DNA of 64,000 nt from Alcanivorax limicola (GCF_019931215.1 NZ_JAIOUB010000003.1:1-64000); one strand, 5' to 3'. Numbered from the stretch's first letter, positions 8,010 to 17,841 are shown. Numbers and translations: made by a program. The notes: generated by a model not told the origin, from the sequence alone.

Positions 8010-9489
8010 CGCCGCTGCCGGCCTTGTGCATCAGGTAGCGGGTCAGCATCGGTACAGGACGGCCGGTCGCGCCTTTCAACTTGCCGCCGCTGACCCAGGC
8101 CGTGCCGGCGATATCCAGATGCGCCCAGCTCACGTCTTTGGTGAAGCGTGACAGGAAGCAGGCAGCAGTAATCGAGCCGGCCTTCGGCCCGCCGATATTG
8201 GCCATGTCGGCAAAGGGGCTGTCCAGCTGTTCCTGATAATCGTCCCACAGCGGCATGGGCCAGCCCCGGTCGCCACAGTCTTCGCCCGCCAACAGCAGTT
8301 CTTCTGCCAGTTCGGCATCGTTGGCATAGACAGCTTGTGCATGGGCGCCCAGCGCGACGACGCAGGCGCCGGTCAGGGTCGCGATATCCACCACCGCGGA
8401 GGGTTTGTACTTCTGCTGCACATAGGTCAGCGCGTCGCACAGTACCAGTCGGCCCTCGGCATCGGTATTGAGGATTTCAACGGTCTGGCCGGACAGCGTG
8501 CGCACGATATCGCCGGGCCGCGAGGCGCGGCCGTCCGGCATGTTTTCCGCAGCGACCACAACGGCCACCAGATGGATCGGCAATTGCAGCTCGCACACGG
8601 CCTTCACTGTGCCGAAGACGCTGGCCGCGCCGCACATGTCGTATTTCATTTCGTCCATGCTGGCGCCGGGCTTGAGGGAGATGCCGCCGGTATCGAAAGT
8701 AATGCCCTTGCCGACCAGGGCCACCGGCGCGCCTTTGGCGCCCTGGTATTCAAAGATCATGATCTGGCCATCCCGCTCGCTGCCCCGGGCCACGGAGCAG
8801 AAGGCGCCCATGCCCAGCTTTTCAGCCTGTTTTTCGCTGATGGTCTTGAGCTTGAGCGCCGGGTATTCGTCCGCCAGCGCCTTGGCGACGGTTACCAGAT
8901 AGTCCGGGTGGCAGTCGTTGGGCGGGCGGTTGCCGAGATCTTTGGCCAGTGCCATACCGGCGGCGATGGCGGTGCCCTCGGCCAGTGCCTGCTTCGCGTC
9001 TGCCGCCGGGGCGCTGGTCAGGAAGGTAAAGCGCTTCAGCGCCGGGGCGCCGGACTTGTCGCTGCGATACGTATCGTAGCGGTAGGTGTTGTCAGCTACA
9101 CCACGGCTGCCTTCGCGCACGATCCAGGCGGTGTCGTGCTCTTTGACGGCAATATTGTCCAGCAGCCAGGCGGCGCTGCGCGCACCCGTCGCGGCCACGC
9201 CTTTGGCGACGGTGGCAGCCAGTTGCAGGAAGGCCTGCACGCCCAGCGCGCCTTCCGCGCCGGTGCCGACCAGCAGCAGGCGCGTGGCGCTCAGTTCCGG
9301 CGGTTGTTGCAGTAACAGGGTCTGTTGCTTCTTGCCGGCGAAGTCGCCGCTCTTCACGCAAGCGCTGATCAGCTTGCGGGTGGCGTCGGGCAGGGTGTCA
9401 GGCAGATCGGTGGCACCCTTGTTCAACGCGACCACCAGGCAATCGGCTTTCAGGAGGGCGGGGGCTTTACTGCTGACGGCGTAATCCAT
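8002..9489 (-). CDS. pepA: Leucyl aminopeptidase (cytosol aminopeptidase, M17)
   Basis: A 495-residue M17 metallopeptidase that removes N-terminal residues from peptides. The family signature NTDAEGRLVL is present, as is the metal-binding and catalytic region GKGITFDTGGISLKPG followed by MKYDMCGAASV. In E. coli the protein also acts as a DNA-binding factor in site-specific recombination and gene control. It diverges from lptF with a 165-base intergenic region, as in other Gammaproteobacteria, and is followed by holC. Confidence 0.97.
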   Translation of the reverse strand: MDYAVSSKAPALLKADCLVVALNKGATDLPDTLPDATRKLISACVKSGDFAGKKQQTLLLQQPPELSATRLLLVGTGAEGALGVQAFLQLAATVAKGVAATGARSAAWLLDNIAVKEHDTAWIVREGSRGVADNTYRYDTYRSDKSGAPALKRFTFLTSAPAADAKQALAEGTAIAAGMALAKDLGNRPPNDCHPDYLVTVAKALADEYPALKLKTISEKQAEKLGMGAFCSVARGSERDGQIMIFEYQGAKGAPVALVGKGITFDTGGISLKPGASMDEMKYDMCGAASVFGTVKAVCELQLPIHLVAVVVAAENMPDGRASRPGDIVRTLSGQTVEILNTDAEGRLVLCDALTYVQQKYKPSAVVDIATLTGACVVALGAHAQAVYANDAELAEELLLAGEDCGDRGWPMPLWDDYQEQLDSPFADMANIGGPKAGSITAACFLSRFTKDVSWAHLDIAGTAWVSGGKLKGATGRPVPMLTRYLMHKAGSGDD

Positions 9490-9654
9490 GGAGGCTCCGG
9501 TGGGTAACAGGGGACAGAGTGTGGACAGATGCTAGCAGATTGCGTGGCGCGGTACATGCGGCGGTGCTCACCCCGCACGGCTGGGGTACAATACGGCGCT
9601 CAACGTTGCGCCACGTCGTTTCGACGGTGCCTTTCCCGGTATGCAGGCTGACCC

Positions 9655-10770
9655 TTGATTCTCTATCGCTACGTCAACAAGCAACTGTTCATGACCACGG
9701 TCGTCGTTACCTTCGTGCTGGTGATGGTGCTGGTCAGTGGGCGTTTCATCCGTTATCTGGCCTCCGCGGCGGTGGGTGATATCGACGCCACGGTGCTGTT
9801 CTCCGTGATGGCGTTCCGGTTACCCGAATTCCTGCAGATGATTTTGCCGTTGAGTCTGTTTATCGGCGTGCTGCTGGTGCTCGGGCGCATGTATACCGAC
9901 AACGAAGTGGTGGTGTTGCGTGCCTGCGGTGTCAGCCAGCAGCGCCTGATCCGGGCGATGGCGGCGCCGGTGGCGGTGACCACCATGGTGATCGGTTTCT
10001 TTGCACTGTATGTCACGCCGCTGGCTGACGAAGAAGTGTCGCGGATCTTTGAGGAACAGCAGGGGCGCTCCGTGCTGGAATTGCTGACGCCGGGACGTTT
10101 CCATGTACGTGGCTCGGGGAATACCTATCGGGCTACTTATGCAGAGGGGTTCGATCGCGACAAAGGTTCTTTGAAACGGGTTTTTATTTCGGATTTCCGC
10201 ACCTATTCCGGGGAAAGCCAGAGCGAGATGCTGACCGTCTGGGCAGAAACCGGCACGCTGATAGAGCATGAGGGCATGACCTATCTGGAATTGCTGAACG
10301 GCCATCAGTACAGCGGCCAGCCGGGTGACGGTGATTTCCGCAAGGTGCTGTTCGAGCGCGCCCTGGTGCGCGTGGGCGAGGAGCGCAGCGTGCCGCGCCC
10401 GCCGGAAGTGCGTGCCCTGAGCACGCTGACGTTGATGGACAATCTGGACGACCCGGAGGCGGATGCTGAATTGCAGTGGCGTATCGCCCTGGTGTTGCTG
10501 GTGCCGGTAATGACCATCGCTGCGATTCCCCTGGCGCGGGTCAACCCGCGCCAGGGCCGCTTCGGCAAGTTGATTCCCGCTGTGTTGCTGTATCTGTTTT
10601 ACGTCGGCCTGATCATGGTGATGCGCGGCTGGATCGAGGACACGCCACCGGCGGAGCGGCCGTTCTGGTACCACACCGCCTGGGTGCATTTGCTGGCCAT
10701 CATACTGGTGGCCAGTCTCTACCTCTGGCCGGTATTCCGGGCACGCACCAAAGGGGTGGCGCAAGCATGA
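9655..10770 (+). CDS. lptF: LPS export ABC transporter permease LptF
   Basis: A 371-residue inner-membrane subunit of the LptB2FG complex, which extracts LPS from the inner membrane for transport to the cell surface. It begins ILYRYVNKQL and continues with hydrophobic segments near residues 12-35, 50-72 and 95-120, a long periplasmic part (about 125-270), then three more segments. The start codon is TTG; there is no in-frame ATG at the conserved N-terminus, and the family alignment of the first helix supports this start. A TACAAT (9587-9592) could be the -10 element, though no good -35 is seen. The stop overlaps the start of lptG. Confidence 0.93.
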   Translation: MILYRYVNKQLFMTTVVVTFVLVMVLVSGRFIRYLASAAVGDIDATVLFSVMAFRLPEFLQMILPLSLFIGVLLVLGRMYTDNEVVVLRACGVSQQRLIRAMAAPVAVTTMVIGFFALYVTPLADEEVSRIFEEQQGRSVLELLTPGRFHVRGSGNTYRATYAEGFDRDKGSLKRVFISDFRTYSGESQSEMLTVWAETGTLIEHEGMTYLELLNGHQYSGQPGDGDFRKVLFERALVRVGEERSVPRPPEVRALSTLTLMDNLDDPEADAELQWRIALVLLVPVMTIAAIPLARVNPRQGRFGKLIPAVLLYLFYVGLIMVMRGWIEDTPPAERPFWYHTAWVHLLAIILVASLYLWPVFRARTKGVAQA

Positions 10771-11831
10771 TCCTGATTCGCCGCTATCTGTGGAATGCCG
10801 TGCTGCTGCCGTCGCTGGCCGTGTTGGCGGTGCTGCTGGCCCTGGACGGGCTGTTCAGCTTTATCGACGAGCTGGGCAAGCTGCGCGCCAATTATCAGGT
10901 CATGCAGGCGATGCAGTATGTCGTCACCACCATGCCGCGCACGGCTCATGAGTTCCTGCCCATGGCGGTGCTGCTGGGGACGCTGCTGGGGCTGGGGGTG
11001 CTGGCCAACAGTGGCGAACTGACCATCATTCGAGGCTCCGGCACCTCGCCGCGCCGCATCAGCTGGCTGGTGATGCGTCCGGCCATCGTGCTGCTGCTCG
11101 TCGGCATGGCGGTGGGGGAGTATGTGGTGCCCTGGAGTGAGCGTATCGCGCAGAGCAATCGGGCCATCGCCGAACGGGGCGAGGATATTACCTATCGGTC
11201 CCGCTCCGGGTTCTGGCACCGTGAAGGTAACGAGTTCATTCACATCAATGCGGTGCAGTCCAATGGCGTGCTGCACGGTGTGACCCGCTATCGCTTCCAC
11301 GAAAACCGCACCTTGGCGGAAACCCAGTTTATCGGCCGCGCAATCTATCAGAACGAAAGCTGGTTCACCGAGGACATTTCCGGCACCTCGTTGCTGGAGG
11401 ACAGCACAGTGCCTTACCGGCAGAGCACGGGTGTGTGGGAGTCGGAGCTGACGCCGGAGTTGTTGTCGATCATCGTACTGAGCCCGGAAAATCTGGCGCT
11501 GACCAAGATCTGGGGCTACGCCCATTATTTGCAGCGCCAGGGGCTCGAGGCGGGGGAGTATCTGCTGTCTTTCTGGCAGAAGCTGTTCATGCCGTTCGCG
11601 ACTCTGGGCATGGTGCTGATTGCCATTTCCTTCATTTTTGGCCCCCTGCGTGAAGTCAGCATGGGGCTGCGACTGACCACCGGCATCATCGCCGGCATGG
11701 TGTTTCATTATGGCCAGCAGTTTATCGGCCATGTCTCGCTGATCTTCCAGATGCCGCCGCTGCTGGCGGCCGCTGTGCCCGCAGCCGTATGCCTGGCCGT
11801 CGGGATCTGGCTCCTCGGCCGCATTCGCTGA
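10767..11831 (+). CDS. lptG: LPS export ABC transporter permease LptG
   Basis: A 354-residue partner of LptF in LPS export. The ATG overlaps the lptF stop as ATGA. The same topology is visible: N-terminal RRYLWNAVLLPSLAVLAVLLALD, further helices near residues 60-115, a periplasmic jellyroll-like part, and C-terminal helices (FMPFATLGMVLIAISFIFGP). A longer open frame upstream of 10767 lies inside lptF and is not real. Its end faces the RDD gene with only a few bases between the stops. Confidence 0.95.
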   Translation: MILIRRYLWNAVLLPSLAVLAVLLALDGLFSFIDELGKLRANYQVMQAMQYVVTTMPRTAHEFLPMAVLLGTLLGLGVLANSGELTIIRGSGTSPRRISWLVMRPAIVLLLVGMAVGEYVVPWSERIAQSNRAIAERGEDITYRSRSGFWHREGNEFIHINAVQSNGVLHGVTRYRFHENRTLAETQFIGRAIYQNESWFTEDISGTSLLEDSTVPYRQSTGVWESELTPELLSIIVLSPENLALTKIWGYAHYLQRQGLEAGEYLLSFWQKLFMPFATLGMVLIAISFIFGPLREVSMGLRLTTGIIAGMVFHYGQQFIGHVSLIFQMPPLLAAAVPAAVCLAVGIWLLGRIR

Positions 11832-11838
11832 CCCTGAA

Positions 11839-12309
11839 TCAGGCTTTCTTTACCGGTTTCGGTAGCAGCATTGTTTCGGTGCCGGAAAGCCGGTCATGCA
11901 GTGTCTGGTGAGGCGGCACCAGTGCCAGCAGGTAGCCCGCGCCAAGCAGTATCCAGCTCAGAATGCCTGCCCCGAAACGCTTCACGGTCTGTAACAGCGT
12001 CAGCATGTGATTGCCTGGCGACTGCGTGCGGATGCGCCAGGCGCGCATGCCCAGTGTCTGGCCGCCATGCAGCCAGAACCAGGCATAGAAAGCCCATATC
12101 TCCAGCAGCAACAAAGGTAACAACACGCCGCGCAGGAACCAGGTCGGGGGGCGGATTACACCATTCACGTCGGTGACGGCGAGCCCGGAATGGGTATACA
12201 ACGGGATCACGATGCCGGTGGTAATGAAGACCAGCGCGATCAGCAGCAGCAGGTCATAGCCCAGTGCGGCCAGGCGACGCCACAGGGGCGCGGGGGAGAG
12301 CGGTGTCAT
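11839..12309 (-). CDS. RDD family membrane protein
   Basis: A 156-residue membrane protein. The family pattern begins with LWRRLAALGYDLLLLIALVF (Arg followed by Asp in the first helix), with a second helix near 57-80, then GQTLGMRAWRIRTQSPG and a final helix with HDRLSGTETMLLP. RDD proteins are small inner-membrane proteins; some act in ion transport, most are unassigned. This gene commonly sits near lptFG and pepA in related bacteria. Convergent with lptG. Confidence 0.9.
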   Translation of the reverse strand: MTPLSPAPLWRRLAALGYDLLLLIALVFITTGIVIPLYTHSGLAVTDVNGVIRPPTWFLRGVLLPLLLLEIWAFYAWFWLHGGQTLGMRAWRIRTQSPGNHMLTLLQTVKRFGAGILSWILLGAGYLLALVPPHQTLHDRLSGTETMLLPKPVKKA

Positions 12310-12503
12310 GACACCTCACCGTTTGTGATTCGGGCTGCGCAGTCTCACGCGTTTTGCGCCGATTGACAATATCCGGCATGCTTGGGCCCACGCCTTGACT
12401 GCCGGGTCAGCAGACGGAAGCGGTTCTGCAACAGACTTGGCGGCGTGAAGATTGACGCAGCCCCGGCTGCGGCGATAACAACAACCGATACGGGACATGT
12501 TCG

Positions 12504-13382
12504 ATGGATGTGCTGCAGCTGCTGATCAGCGGCATCGCCAACGGCTGTATTTATGGCCTGCTGGCGCTGGGCTTCGTGCTGATCTACAAGGCATCGGAAG
12601 CGGTCAATTTTGCCCAGGGCGATATGCTCATGCTCGGGGCGTTTCTGGGAATCACCTTCATCAATACCGGCTATGCGGACCTGCCCTTCCTGATGGGGCT
12701 GGTGTGCGCCGCCCTGGTGCTCGGTGCGTTTGGCTATCTGCTGGAGCGCTTCGTGCTGCGCGGCATCTTTGGCCAGCCGCAGTTTGCCATGGTGATCCTG
12801 ACTATTGCGCTGGGTTTCCTGATCCGCTTTTTTGCCGGCACCGTCTGGGGCCACAACCCCATGTCCCTGGAAACGCCGTTTACCGGGCAGGTGCTGCGCT
12901 TCGGCGGTCTCCTGATTCCGATGGTGGACGCGGTCATTATTGGCGCCACGGTATTGCTGACCACGGTGCTGTATTTCTTCTTTGCCCGTACCCGTCTCGG
13001 CGTTGCCATGCAGGCCAGCAGCCAGAATCAGATGGCGGCCTACTACATGGGTATTCCGGTGAAGCGGGTCAACGCCATCGTCTGGGCCCTCGCGGGGGTT
13101 GTCGCGGCCATCGCCGGGGTGCTGTTCGCCGCCAAGGGCGCGGTGGAGCCTTCGGTAGGCCTGTTGTTCGGTATCAAGGCCTTTGCCGCCGCCGTGATTG
13201 GTGGATTAGGCTCCTTGCCGGGCGCGCTGGTGGGCGGTTTGCTGGTGGGCATCGTCGAACCCTTCGCCGGGCGCTATCTGCCCAGTGGCTTTGGGCAGGT
13301 GGCGCCTTACGTGCTGATGTTGGCGGTGCTGATCCTGAGACCGGGCGGTTTGTTCGCCCAGGTCAGCCAGAAGAAAGTGTAG
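12504..13382 (+). CDS. Branched-chain amino acid-type ABC transporter permease (LivH family)
   Basis: A 292-residue permease with eight or so hydrophobic segments. It begins LLISGIANGCIYGLLALGFV and has EAVNFAQGDMLMLGAF, the signature of LivH-type permeases, and later FGIKAFAAAVIGGLGSLPGA. It forms the membrane channel together with the next gene. It heads a tightly spaced operon of two permeases, two ATPases and an acyl-CoA synthetase, with the binding protein gene at the end. The substrate is not likely to be a simple amino acid given the synthetase. Confidence 0.93.
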   Translation: MDVLQLLISGIANGCIYGLLALGFVLIYKASEAVNFAQGDMLMLGAFLGITFINTGYADLPFLMGLVCAALVLGAFGYLLERFVLRGIFGQPQFAMVILTIALGFLIRFFAGTVWGHNPMSLETPFTGQVLRFGGLLIPMVDAVIIGATVLLTTVLYFFFARTRLGVAMQASSQNQMAAYYMGIPVKRVNAIVWALAGVVAAIAGVLFAAKGAVEPSVGLLFGIKAFAAAVIGGLGSLPGALVGGLLVGIVEPFAGRYLPSGFGQVAPYVLMLAVLILRPGGLFAQVSQKKV

Positions 13383-13398
13383 GGCGGGGGCGCAATCA

Positions 13399-14496
13399 AT
13401 GAGAGTTCAGTTCAAGAGCAGTTACGACGACGACATCAATCTGTTTCAGGACAACCGGCATCGCATCCAGTACGGCATCCTGATCCTGTTGGCGATTGCA
13501 GCGCCTTTCGTGTTGCCGGAGTACTTTGTCGGTGAGTTGACCCAGATTGCCATCTGGTCGCTGGCCGGTCTCGGTCTGATGCTGCTGGTGGGGCACACCG
13601 GTCAGGTCAGCCTCGGTCATGCGGCGTTCATGGCCATCGGTGCCTTTGCCAATATCGCGCTGATGGCACGCGGCTGGCCGTTTATTCCGGCGCTGATCGC
13701 CAGTGCCGTGATCACGGGCGTGGCCGGGGCCGTACTGGCGCGGCCACTGTTACGCATGACGGGCATCTATCTGGCCATCGCCACCCTGGCGTTGAGCGTG
13801 ATCATCGAGGATATCGCCATCATCGCCGAGCCGGTGACGGGTGGGGTCAGCGGTGTGCTTGCGCCCATCATCGAACTATTCGGCTACGAGATCGACCGCT
13901 ATGGCACGCCCACTGCTTTCTACTACCTGTGTCTGGGGGTGTTGCTGCTGGTGACGCTGATGTATGCCAACCTGCTGCGCTCGCCTTCCGGCCGTGCGTT
14001 TCTGGCGGTGCGTGACAGCGAGGTGTCGGCGCGGGCGCTGGGCGTGAACGTGGCCAATACCAAGACGCTGGCCTTCACCTTGTCCTGTGCCATCACCGGG
14101 CTCGCCGGGGCGTTGTACGCTCACATGGTGCAGGTGGTGAATTACGAAAGCTTCCTGATCCTGATTTCCATCACGCTGCTGCTGCAGGTGGTGATCGGCG
14201 GGCTGGGCGCCATGCATGGTGCTTTCCTGGGGGCTATTGTGGTGGTGCTGCTGCCCCAGGTGATCGCGACCCTGCGAGACCTGGTCAACGCGCACACCCC
14301 GATTGCACTGGGCAACTATCCGGGTATGGACATGGCTGCCTTCGCGCTGATTATTCTGGTCATGGTGATTTATGAGCCGCGTGGCCTTTATGGTGTCTGG
14401 TTGAAGGTGCGCACCTGGTTCCAGTTGTTTCCGCTGTACCGCAAGGGCATGTTCCGCCGTTCCCGTACTTACCTGAAAACGGAGCGCATGCGATGA
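13399..14496 (+). CDS. Branched-chain amino acid-type ABC transporter permease (LivM family)
   Basis: A 365-residue permease, second channel subunit. The LivM pattern is clear: GLGLMLLVGHTGQVSLGHAA, then GIYLAIATLALSVIIEDIA, and a region FLILISITLLLQVVIGGLGA. The hydrophilic N-terminus (residues 1-27) and basic C-terminus (after about 330) are cytoplasmic by inference. It starts 16 bases after the LivH-type gene and its stop overlaps the next start by 4 bases. Confidence 0.93.
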   Translation: MRVQFKSSYDDDINLFQDNRHRIQYGILILLAIAAPFVLPEYFVGELTQIAIWSLAGLGLMLLVGHTGQVSLGHAAFMAIGAFANIALMARGWPFIPALIASAVITGVAGAVLARPLLRMTGIYLAIATLALSVIIEDIAIIAEPVTGGVSGVLAPIIELFGYEIDRYGTPTAFYYLCLGVLLLVTLMYANLLRSPSGRAFLAVRDSEVSARALGVNVANTKTLAFTLSCAITGLAGALYAHMVQVVNYESFLILISITLLLQVVIGGLGAMHGAFLGAIVVVLLPQVIATLRDLVNAHTPIALGNYPGMDMAAFALIILVMVIYEPRGLYGVWLKVRTWFQLFPLYRKGMFRRSRTYLKTERMR

Positions 14497-15263
14497 GTCT
14501 GTTACAGGTCGAGAATCTGTCCATTGCCTTCGGCGGCGTCAAGGCCGTGGATGGTGTCAGCTTCAACGTGGAAGCCGGTGAAGTCTTCACCATTGTCGGG
14601 CCGAATGGCGCCGGCAAATCCACGATCTTCAATCTGATCAGTCGGCTCTATGAGCCGAGTGGCGGTCGTATCCTCCTCGATGGTCAGGACATCACCCGTT
14701 TGCCCGCGCACAAGATAGCGCCGCTGGGCATTGCCCGGACCTTCCAGAATATCGAGCTGTTCGATCACTCCACGGTGCTGCAGAACCTGCTTATGGGGCG
14801 GCATGTGCGCCGCAAGACGCTGTGGGTGGAGGACCTGTTGTTCCTGCCCCGTGTGCGCCGGGCCGAGCGCGAACATCGCCGTCACGTGGAAGAAGTGATC
14901 GATTTTCTGGATCTGGCGGCGTATCGCGACAAGCTGATTGCCGGTTTGCCCTATGGCGTGCGCAAGGTGGTCGAGATTGCGCGCGCCCTGTCATCGGGAC
15001 CGCGCCTGATCCTGCTGGATGAACCGGCATCGGGGTTGAGCGTGGAAGAGACCAAAGACATGGCCTGGTGGATCGAGGATATGCAGAAGGATCTGGGCCT
15101 GACCATCCTGATGGTGGAGCACGACATGAGCCTGGTATCGCGGGTCTCTGATCGCGTGCTGGCGGTGGCTGAAGGCAAGCCGCTGGCGCTGGGTACGTCT
15201 GCCGAAGTGCAGGCAGATCCGCGCGTGATTGAAGCCTATCTGGGTGCGGAGGAGACGGCATGA
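14493..15263 (+). CDS. ABC transporter ATP-binding protein (LivG family)
   Basis: A 256-residue ATPase. Walker A is GPNGAGKST (residues 36-44), the Q-loop lies in ARTFQNIELF, the signature position has the LivG-typical degenerate LPYGVRKVVEIARAL, Walker B is LILLDEPASGL and the switch His is in MVEHDM. It pairs with the LivF-type ATPase to drive import. ATGA overlap with the permease gene before it and with the ATPase gene after it indicates translational coupling. Confidence 0.94.
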   Translation: MSLLQVENLSIAFGGVKAVDGVSFNVEAGEVFTIVGPNGAGKSTIFNLISRLYEPSGGRILLDGQDITRLPAHKIAPLGIARTFQNIELFDHSTVLQNLLMGRHVRRKTLWVEDLLFLPRVRRAEREHRRHVEEVIDFLDLAAYRDKLIAGLPYGVRKVVEIARALSSGPRLILLDEPASGLSVEETKDMAWWIEDMQKDLGLTILMVEHDMSLVSRVSDRVLAVAEGKPLALGTSAEVQADPRVIEAYLGAEETA

Positions 15264-16030
15264 CGAACACGCTGGAAGTCCGCAATCTGGAAGCCTTCTA
15301 TGGCCCGGTGATGGCCCTGCGCGGGGTGTCACTGTCGGTGCCGGAAGGCAAGATCGTGACCATTCTCGGCTCCAATGGCGCGGGCAAGACAACGCTCATG
15401 AAAACCGTGTCCGGCTCACTGGCGCCACGCAAGGGCACGGTGACGTTCCATGGCGAACAGATCGGTGGCAGCGAACCGGATGTGCTGGTGCGCAAGGGCA
15501 TTGCCCATGTGCCGGAAGGGCGCGAAGTCTTTCCATTCCTGACGGTGGCCGAGAACCTGGCCATGGGCGCCTATACGCGCCGCGACAGGGACGGTGTGGC
15601 CGCCGACATCGAGATGGTCTACGACTATTTCCCGGTACTGCGCGAGCGGCGCAGCCAGCCGGCGGGCACCCTGTCCGGCGGCCAGCAGCAGATGCTGGCC
15701 ATTGGCCGGGGGCTGATGTCGCGACCGAGGCTGATGCTGCTGGACGAACCGTCCCTGGGGTTGTCGCCGCTGTTGGTGAAAGAAATCTTCACCATTATCC
15801 GCCGGCTGAATCAGGAGCAGGGCGTGACCATGCTGCTGGTGGAGCAGAATGCCCGGGTGGCATTGCAGACCGCTGATCACGGTTATGTGCTGGAAACCGG
15901 CCGTATCGTGATGGACGGCTCGGCGGACAAGCTGCTCGCCTCGGAAGATATCCGTGAGTTTTATCTTGGCCAGTCGGCAGATAGTGACCGACCGGAAAAA
16001 CGCTGGAAACGCAAGAAGACCTGGCGCTGA
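15260..16030 (+). CDS. ABC transporter ATP-binding protein (LivF family)
   Basis: A 256-residue ATPase, second motor subunit. Walker A is GSNGAGKTT, signature LSGGQQQMLAIGRGL, Walker B LMLLDEPSLGL and switch histidine replaced in the usual LivF manner by the Q of LLVEQNAR. Its end is longer than a typical LivF of about 235 residues, with a basic tail KRWKRKKTWR. Its stop overlaps the start of the synthetase gene by one base. Confidence 0.94.
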   Translation: MTNTLEVRNLEAFYGPVMALRGVSLSVPEGKIVTILGSNGAGKTTLMKTVSGSLAPRKGTVTFHGEQIGGSEPDVLVRKGIAHVPEGREVFPFLTVAENLAMGAYTRRDRDGVAADIEMVYDYFPVLRERRSQPAGTLSGGQQQMLAIGRGLMSRPRLMLLDEPSLGLSPLLVKEIFTIIRRLNQEQGVTMLLVEQNARVALQTADHGYVLETGRIVMDGSADKLLASEDIREFYLGQSADSDRPEKRWKRKKTWR

Positions 16031-17841
16031 TGACGACAAAAAACGACACCACAGTATACGTCGATGGCTGCGACACCATGACCAAGCTCTGGCGCAAGAA
16101 GTGCCTGGAGCGCGGCGCGCGCATCGCCCATCGGGAAAAGCACCTTGGCATCTGGCAGGCAAGCACCTGGCAGGACTACTACGAGCGCGCTCGCGCGATC
16201 GGTGTGGCATTGCTCGAGCTGGGCCTGGAACGCCACCAGCCGGTCTCGATCCTCAGCGAGGACTGCAAGGAGTGGCTCTACTGCGACATGGGTATTGCCG
16301 GCGCCGGGGGGATCCCCAACGGCGTCTATACCACTGACAGTGCCGAGCAGCTCGCCTATCTGGTCAATGATTCCGGGTCGGGATTCCTGTTTGTCGAGAA
16401 CGACGAACAACTGGACAAGTATCTGCAGGTCCGGGATCAGGTACCGACCCTGAAAAAAGTGATCGTGTTTGATCGCAAGGGGCTCCGGGACTTCAGTGAC
16501 CCCATGGTGATGTTCATCGATGATCTGTACGCGCTGGGTAACGGCGTTGCCGATGCCGAGGCGCGTTTCAGCGCGGGCATCGATGCCAGTCAGCCGGATG
16601 ACATTCGCATGCTGATCTACACCTCCGGCACCACGGGGGCACCGAAAGGGGCCATGATCAGCCATCGCAATATCCTGTTCCAGTTGCAGGCCGGCGAGAA
16701 AATGCTGGGCATCAACGACAGCGATGAACAGCTCTGTTTTCTGCCGCTGTGTCATATTCTGGAGCGGCTGGTGTCCGTGGAAATGCCGACCTATGTCGGC
16801 TCCACCGTCAATTTTGCCGAGAGCCCGGAAACGGTATTCGATAACTTGCGTGAAGTGTCGCCGCACACCTTCACCGCCGTGCCGCGTCTGTGGGAAAAAA
16901 TCTACAGCGCGCTGATCAATCAACGCAATGAAGGCACTCGGCTCGGGCAGTGGGCGTTCGATCGCGCCATTGCGGCCGGGATGGCCTGTCGGGCAACAAA
17001 GACGCCGTCGTTCATGCAGCGGTTGCAGTACAGCCTCTGGAATGTGCTGGTGCTGCGCAACGTACGTGAAATGATCGGCATGGCCAATATCCGCCGCGCC
17101 ACCACCGGTGCCGCGCCGATTGCGCCGGACCTGATTCGCTGGTTCGATGCACTGGGTGTGCCGCTGTTCGAGGGTTACGGCATGACCGAGAGCACCGGCG
17201 TGATTTCCCTGAATACCGAGGAACGCAGCCAGGTGGGCAGCGTGGGCCATCTGCTGCCCGGCACCGAGGTGCGTATTTCTGAAAAAGGCGAAGTGCTGGT
17301 GCGTGGCGGCCATGTGTTTGCCGGGTACTGGCGCAAGCCGGAAAAGACCGCCGAAGATATTCGCGATGGCTGGTTGCACACCGGCGATATGGGCCGGTTT
17401 GAAGATGGCATGCTGACCATTACCGGGCGTATCAAGGACATCATCATTACCGCGGGCGGCAAGAACATCACGCCCGCAGAGATCGAGAGCAAGCTCAAGT
17501 TCTCGCCCTATATCTCTGATGCTGTGGTGATCGGCGACCAGCGCAAGTATCTGACCTGCCTGATCATGATCGATCAGGAAAATGTGGAGAAGTATGCTCA
17601 GGCGCGCCAGGTACCCTTTTCCGATTTCGCTTCACTGTGTCGTGCCAAAGAGGTTGTGGAGCTGGTGGACGGTATTGTGAGCGAGGCGAACAAGGCGTTT
17701 GCCCAGGTGGAGCAGATCAAGTATTTCCGGTTGATCGATGTGCTGCTTACTGCCGAGGATGAAGAGCTCACCGCCACCATGAAGCTCAAGCGCTCCTTCG
17801 TGGAGAAAAAGCACAAGCCGCTTATCGATGACATGTATTGA
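16030..17841 (+). CDS. AMP-binding long-chain acyl-CoA synthetase (COG1022 type)
   Basis: A 603-residue adenylate-forming enzyme that should convert a carboxylic acid, ATP and CoA to an acyl-CoA. The phosphate-binding motif YTSGTTGAPKGAMISHRN is at about 196-213, the A5 motif GYGMTESTG near 380, and the A8/A10 region GRIKDIIITAGGKNITPAEI near 460. Two extra features fit the FAA1/COG1022 long-chain family: the early IALLELG-type block (here VALLELGLERHQPVSIL) and the long C-terminus. It sits inside the ABC-transporter operon, so the imported compound is probably activated at once. The family assignment is firm, chain length is not. Confidence 0.9.
   Translation: MTTKNDTTVYVDGCDTMTKLWRKKCLERGARIAHREKHLGIWQASTWQDYYERARAIGVALLELGLERHQPVSILSEDCKEWLYCDMGIAGAGGIPNGVYTTDSAEQLAYLVNDSGSGFLFVENDEQLDKYLQVRDQVPTLKKVIVFDRKGLRDFSDPMVMFIDDLYALGNGVADAEARFSAGIDASQPDDIRMLIYTSGTTGAPKGAMISHRNILFQLQAGEKMLGINDSDEQLCFLPLCHILERLVSVEMPTYVGSTVNFAESPETVFDNLREVSPHTFTAVPRLWEKIYSALINQRNEGTRLGQWAFDRAIAAGMACRATKTPSFMQRLQYSLWNVLVLRNVREMIGMANIRRATTGAAPIAPDLIRWFDALGVPLFEGYGMTESTGVISLNTEERSQVGSVGHLLPGTEVRISEKGEVLVRGGHVFAGYWRKPEKTAEDIRDGWLHTGDMGRFEDGMLTITGRIKDIIITAGGKNITPAEIESKLKFSPYISDAVVIGDQRKYLTCLIMIDQENVEKYAQARQVPFSDFASLCRAKEVVELVDGIVSEANKAFAQVEQIKYFRLIDVLLTAEDEELTATMKLKRSFVEKKHKPLIDDMY

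Noticed and set aside
12456-12471. Short inverted repeat before the LivH-type gene considered as an operator
   Set aside because: The 7-base arms are GC-rich (CGCAGCC...GGCTGCG) and of a type frequent by chance in this DNA; no supporting promoter elements.
12497-13402. 301-codon frame overlapping the LivH-type permease gene
   Set aside because: It is a frame-shifted copy of the permease gene; its protein is low in hydrophobic segments and Arg/Gly rich.
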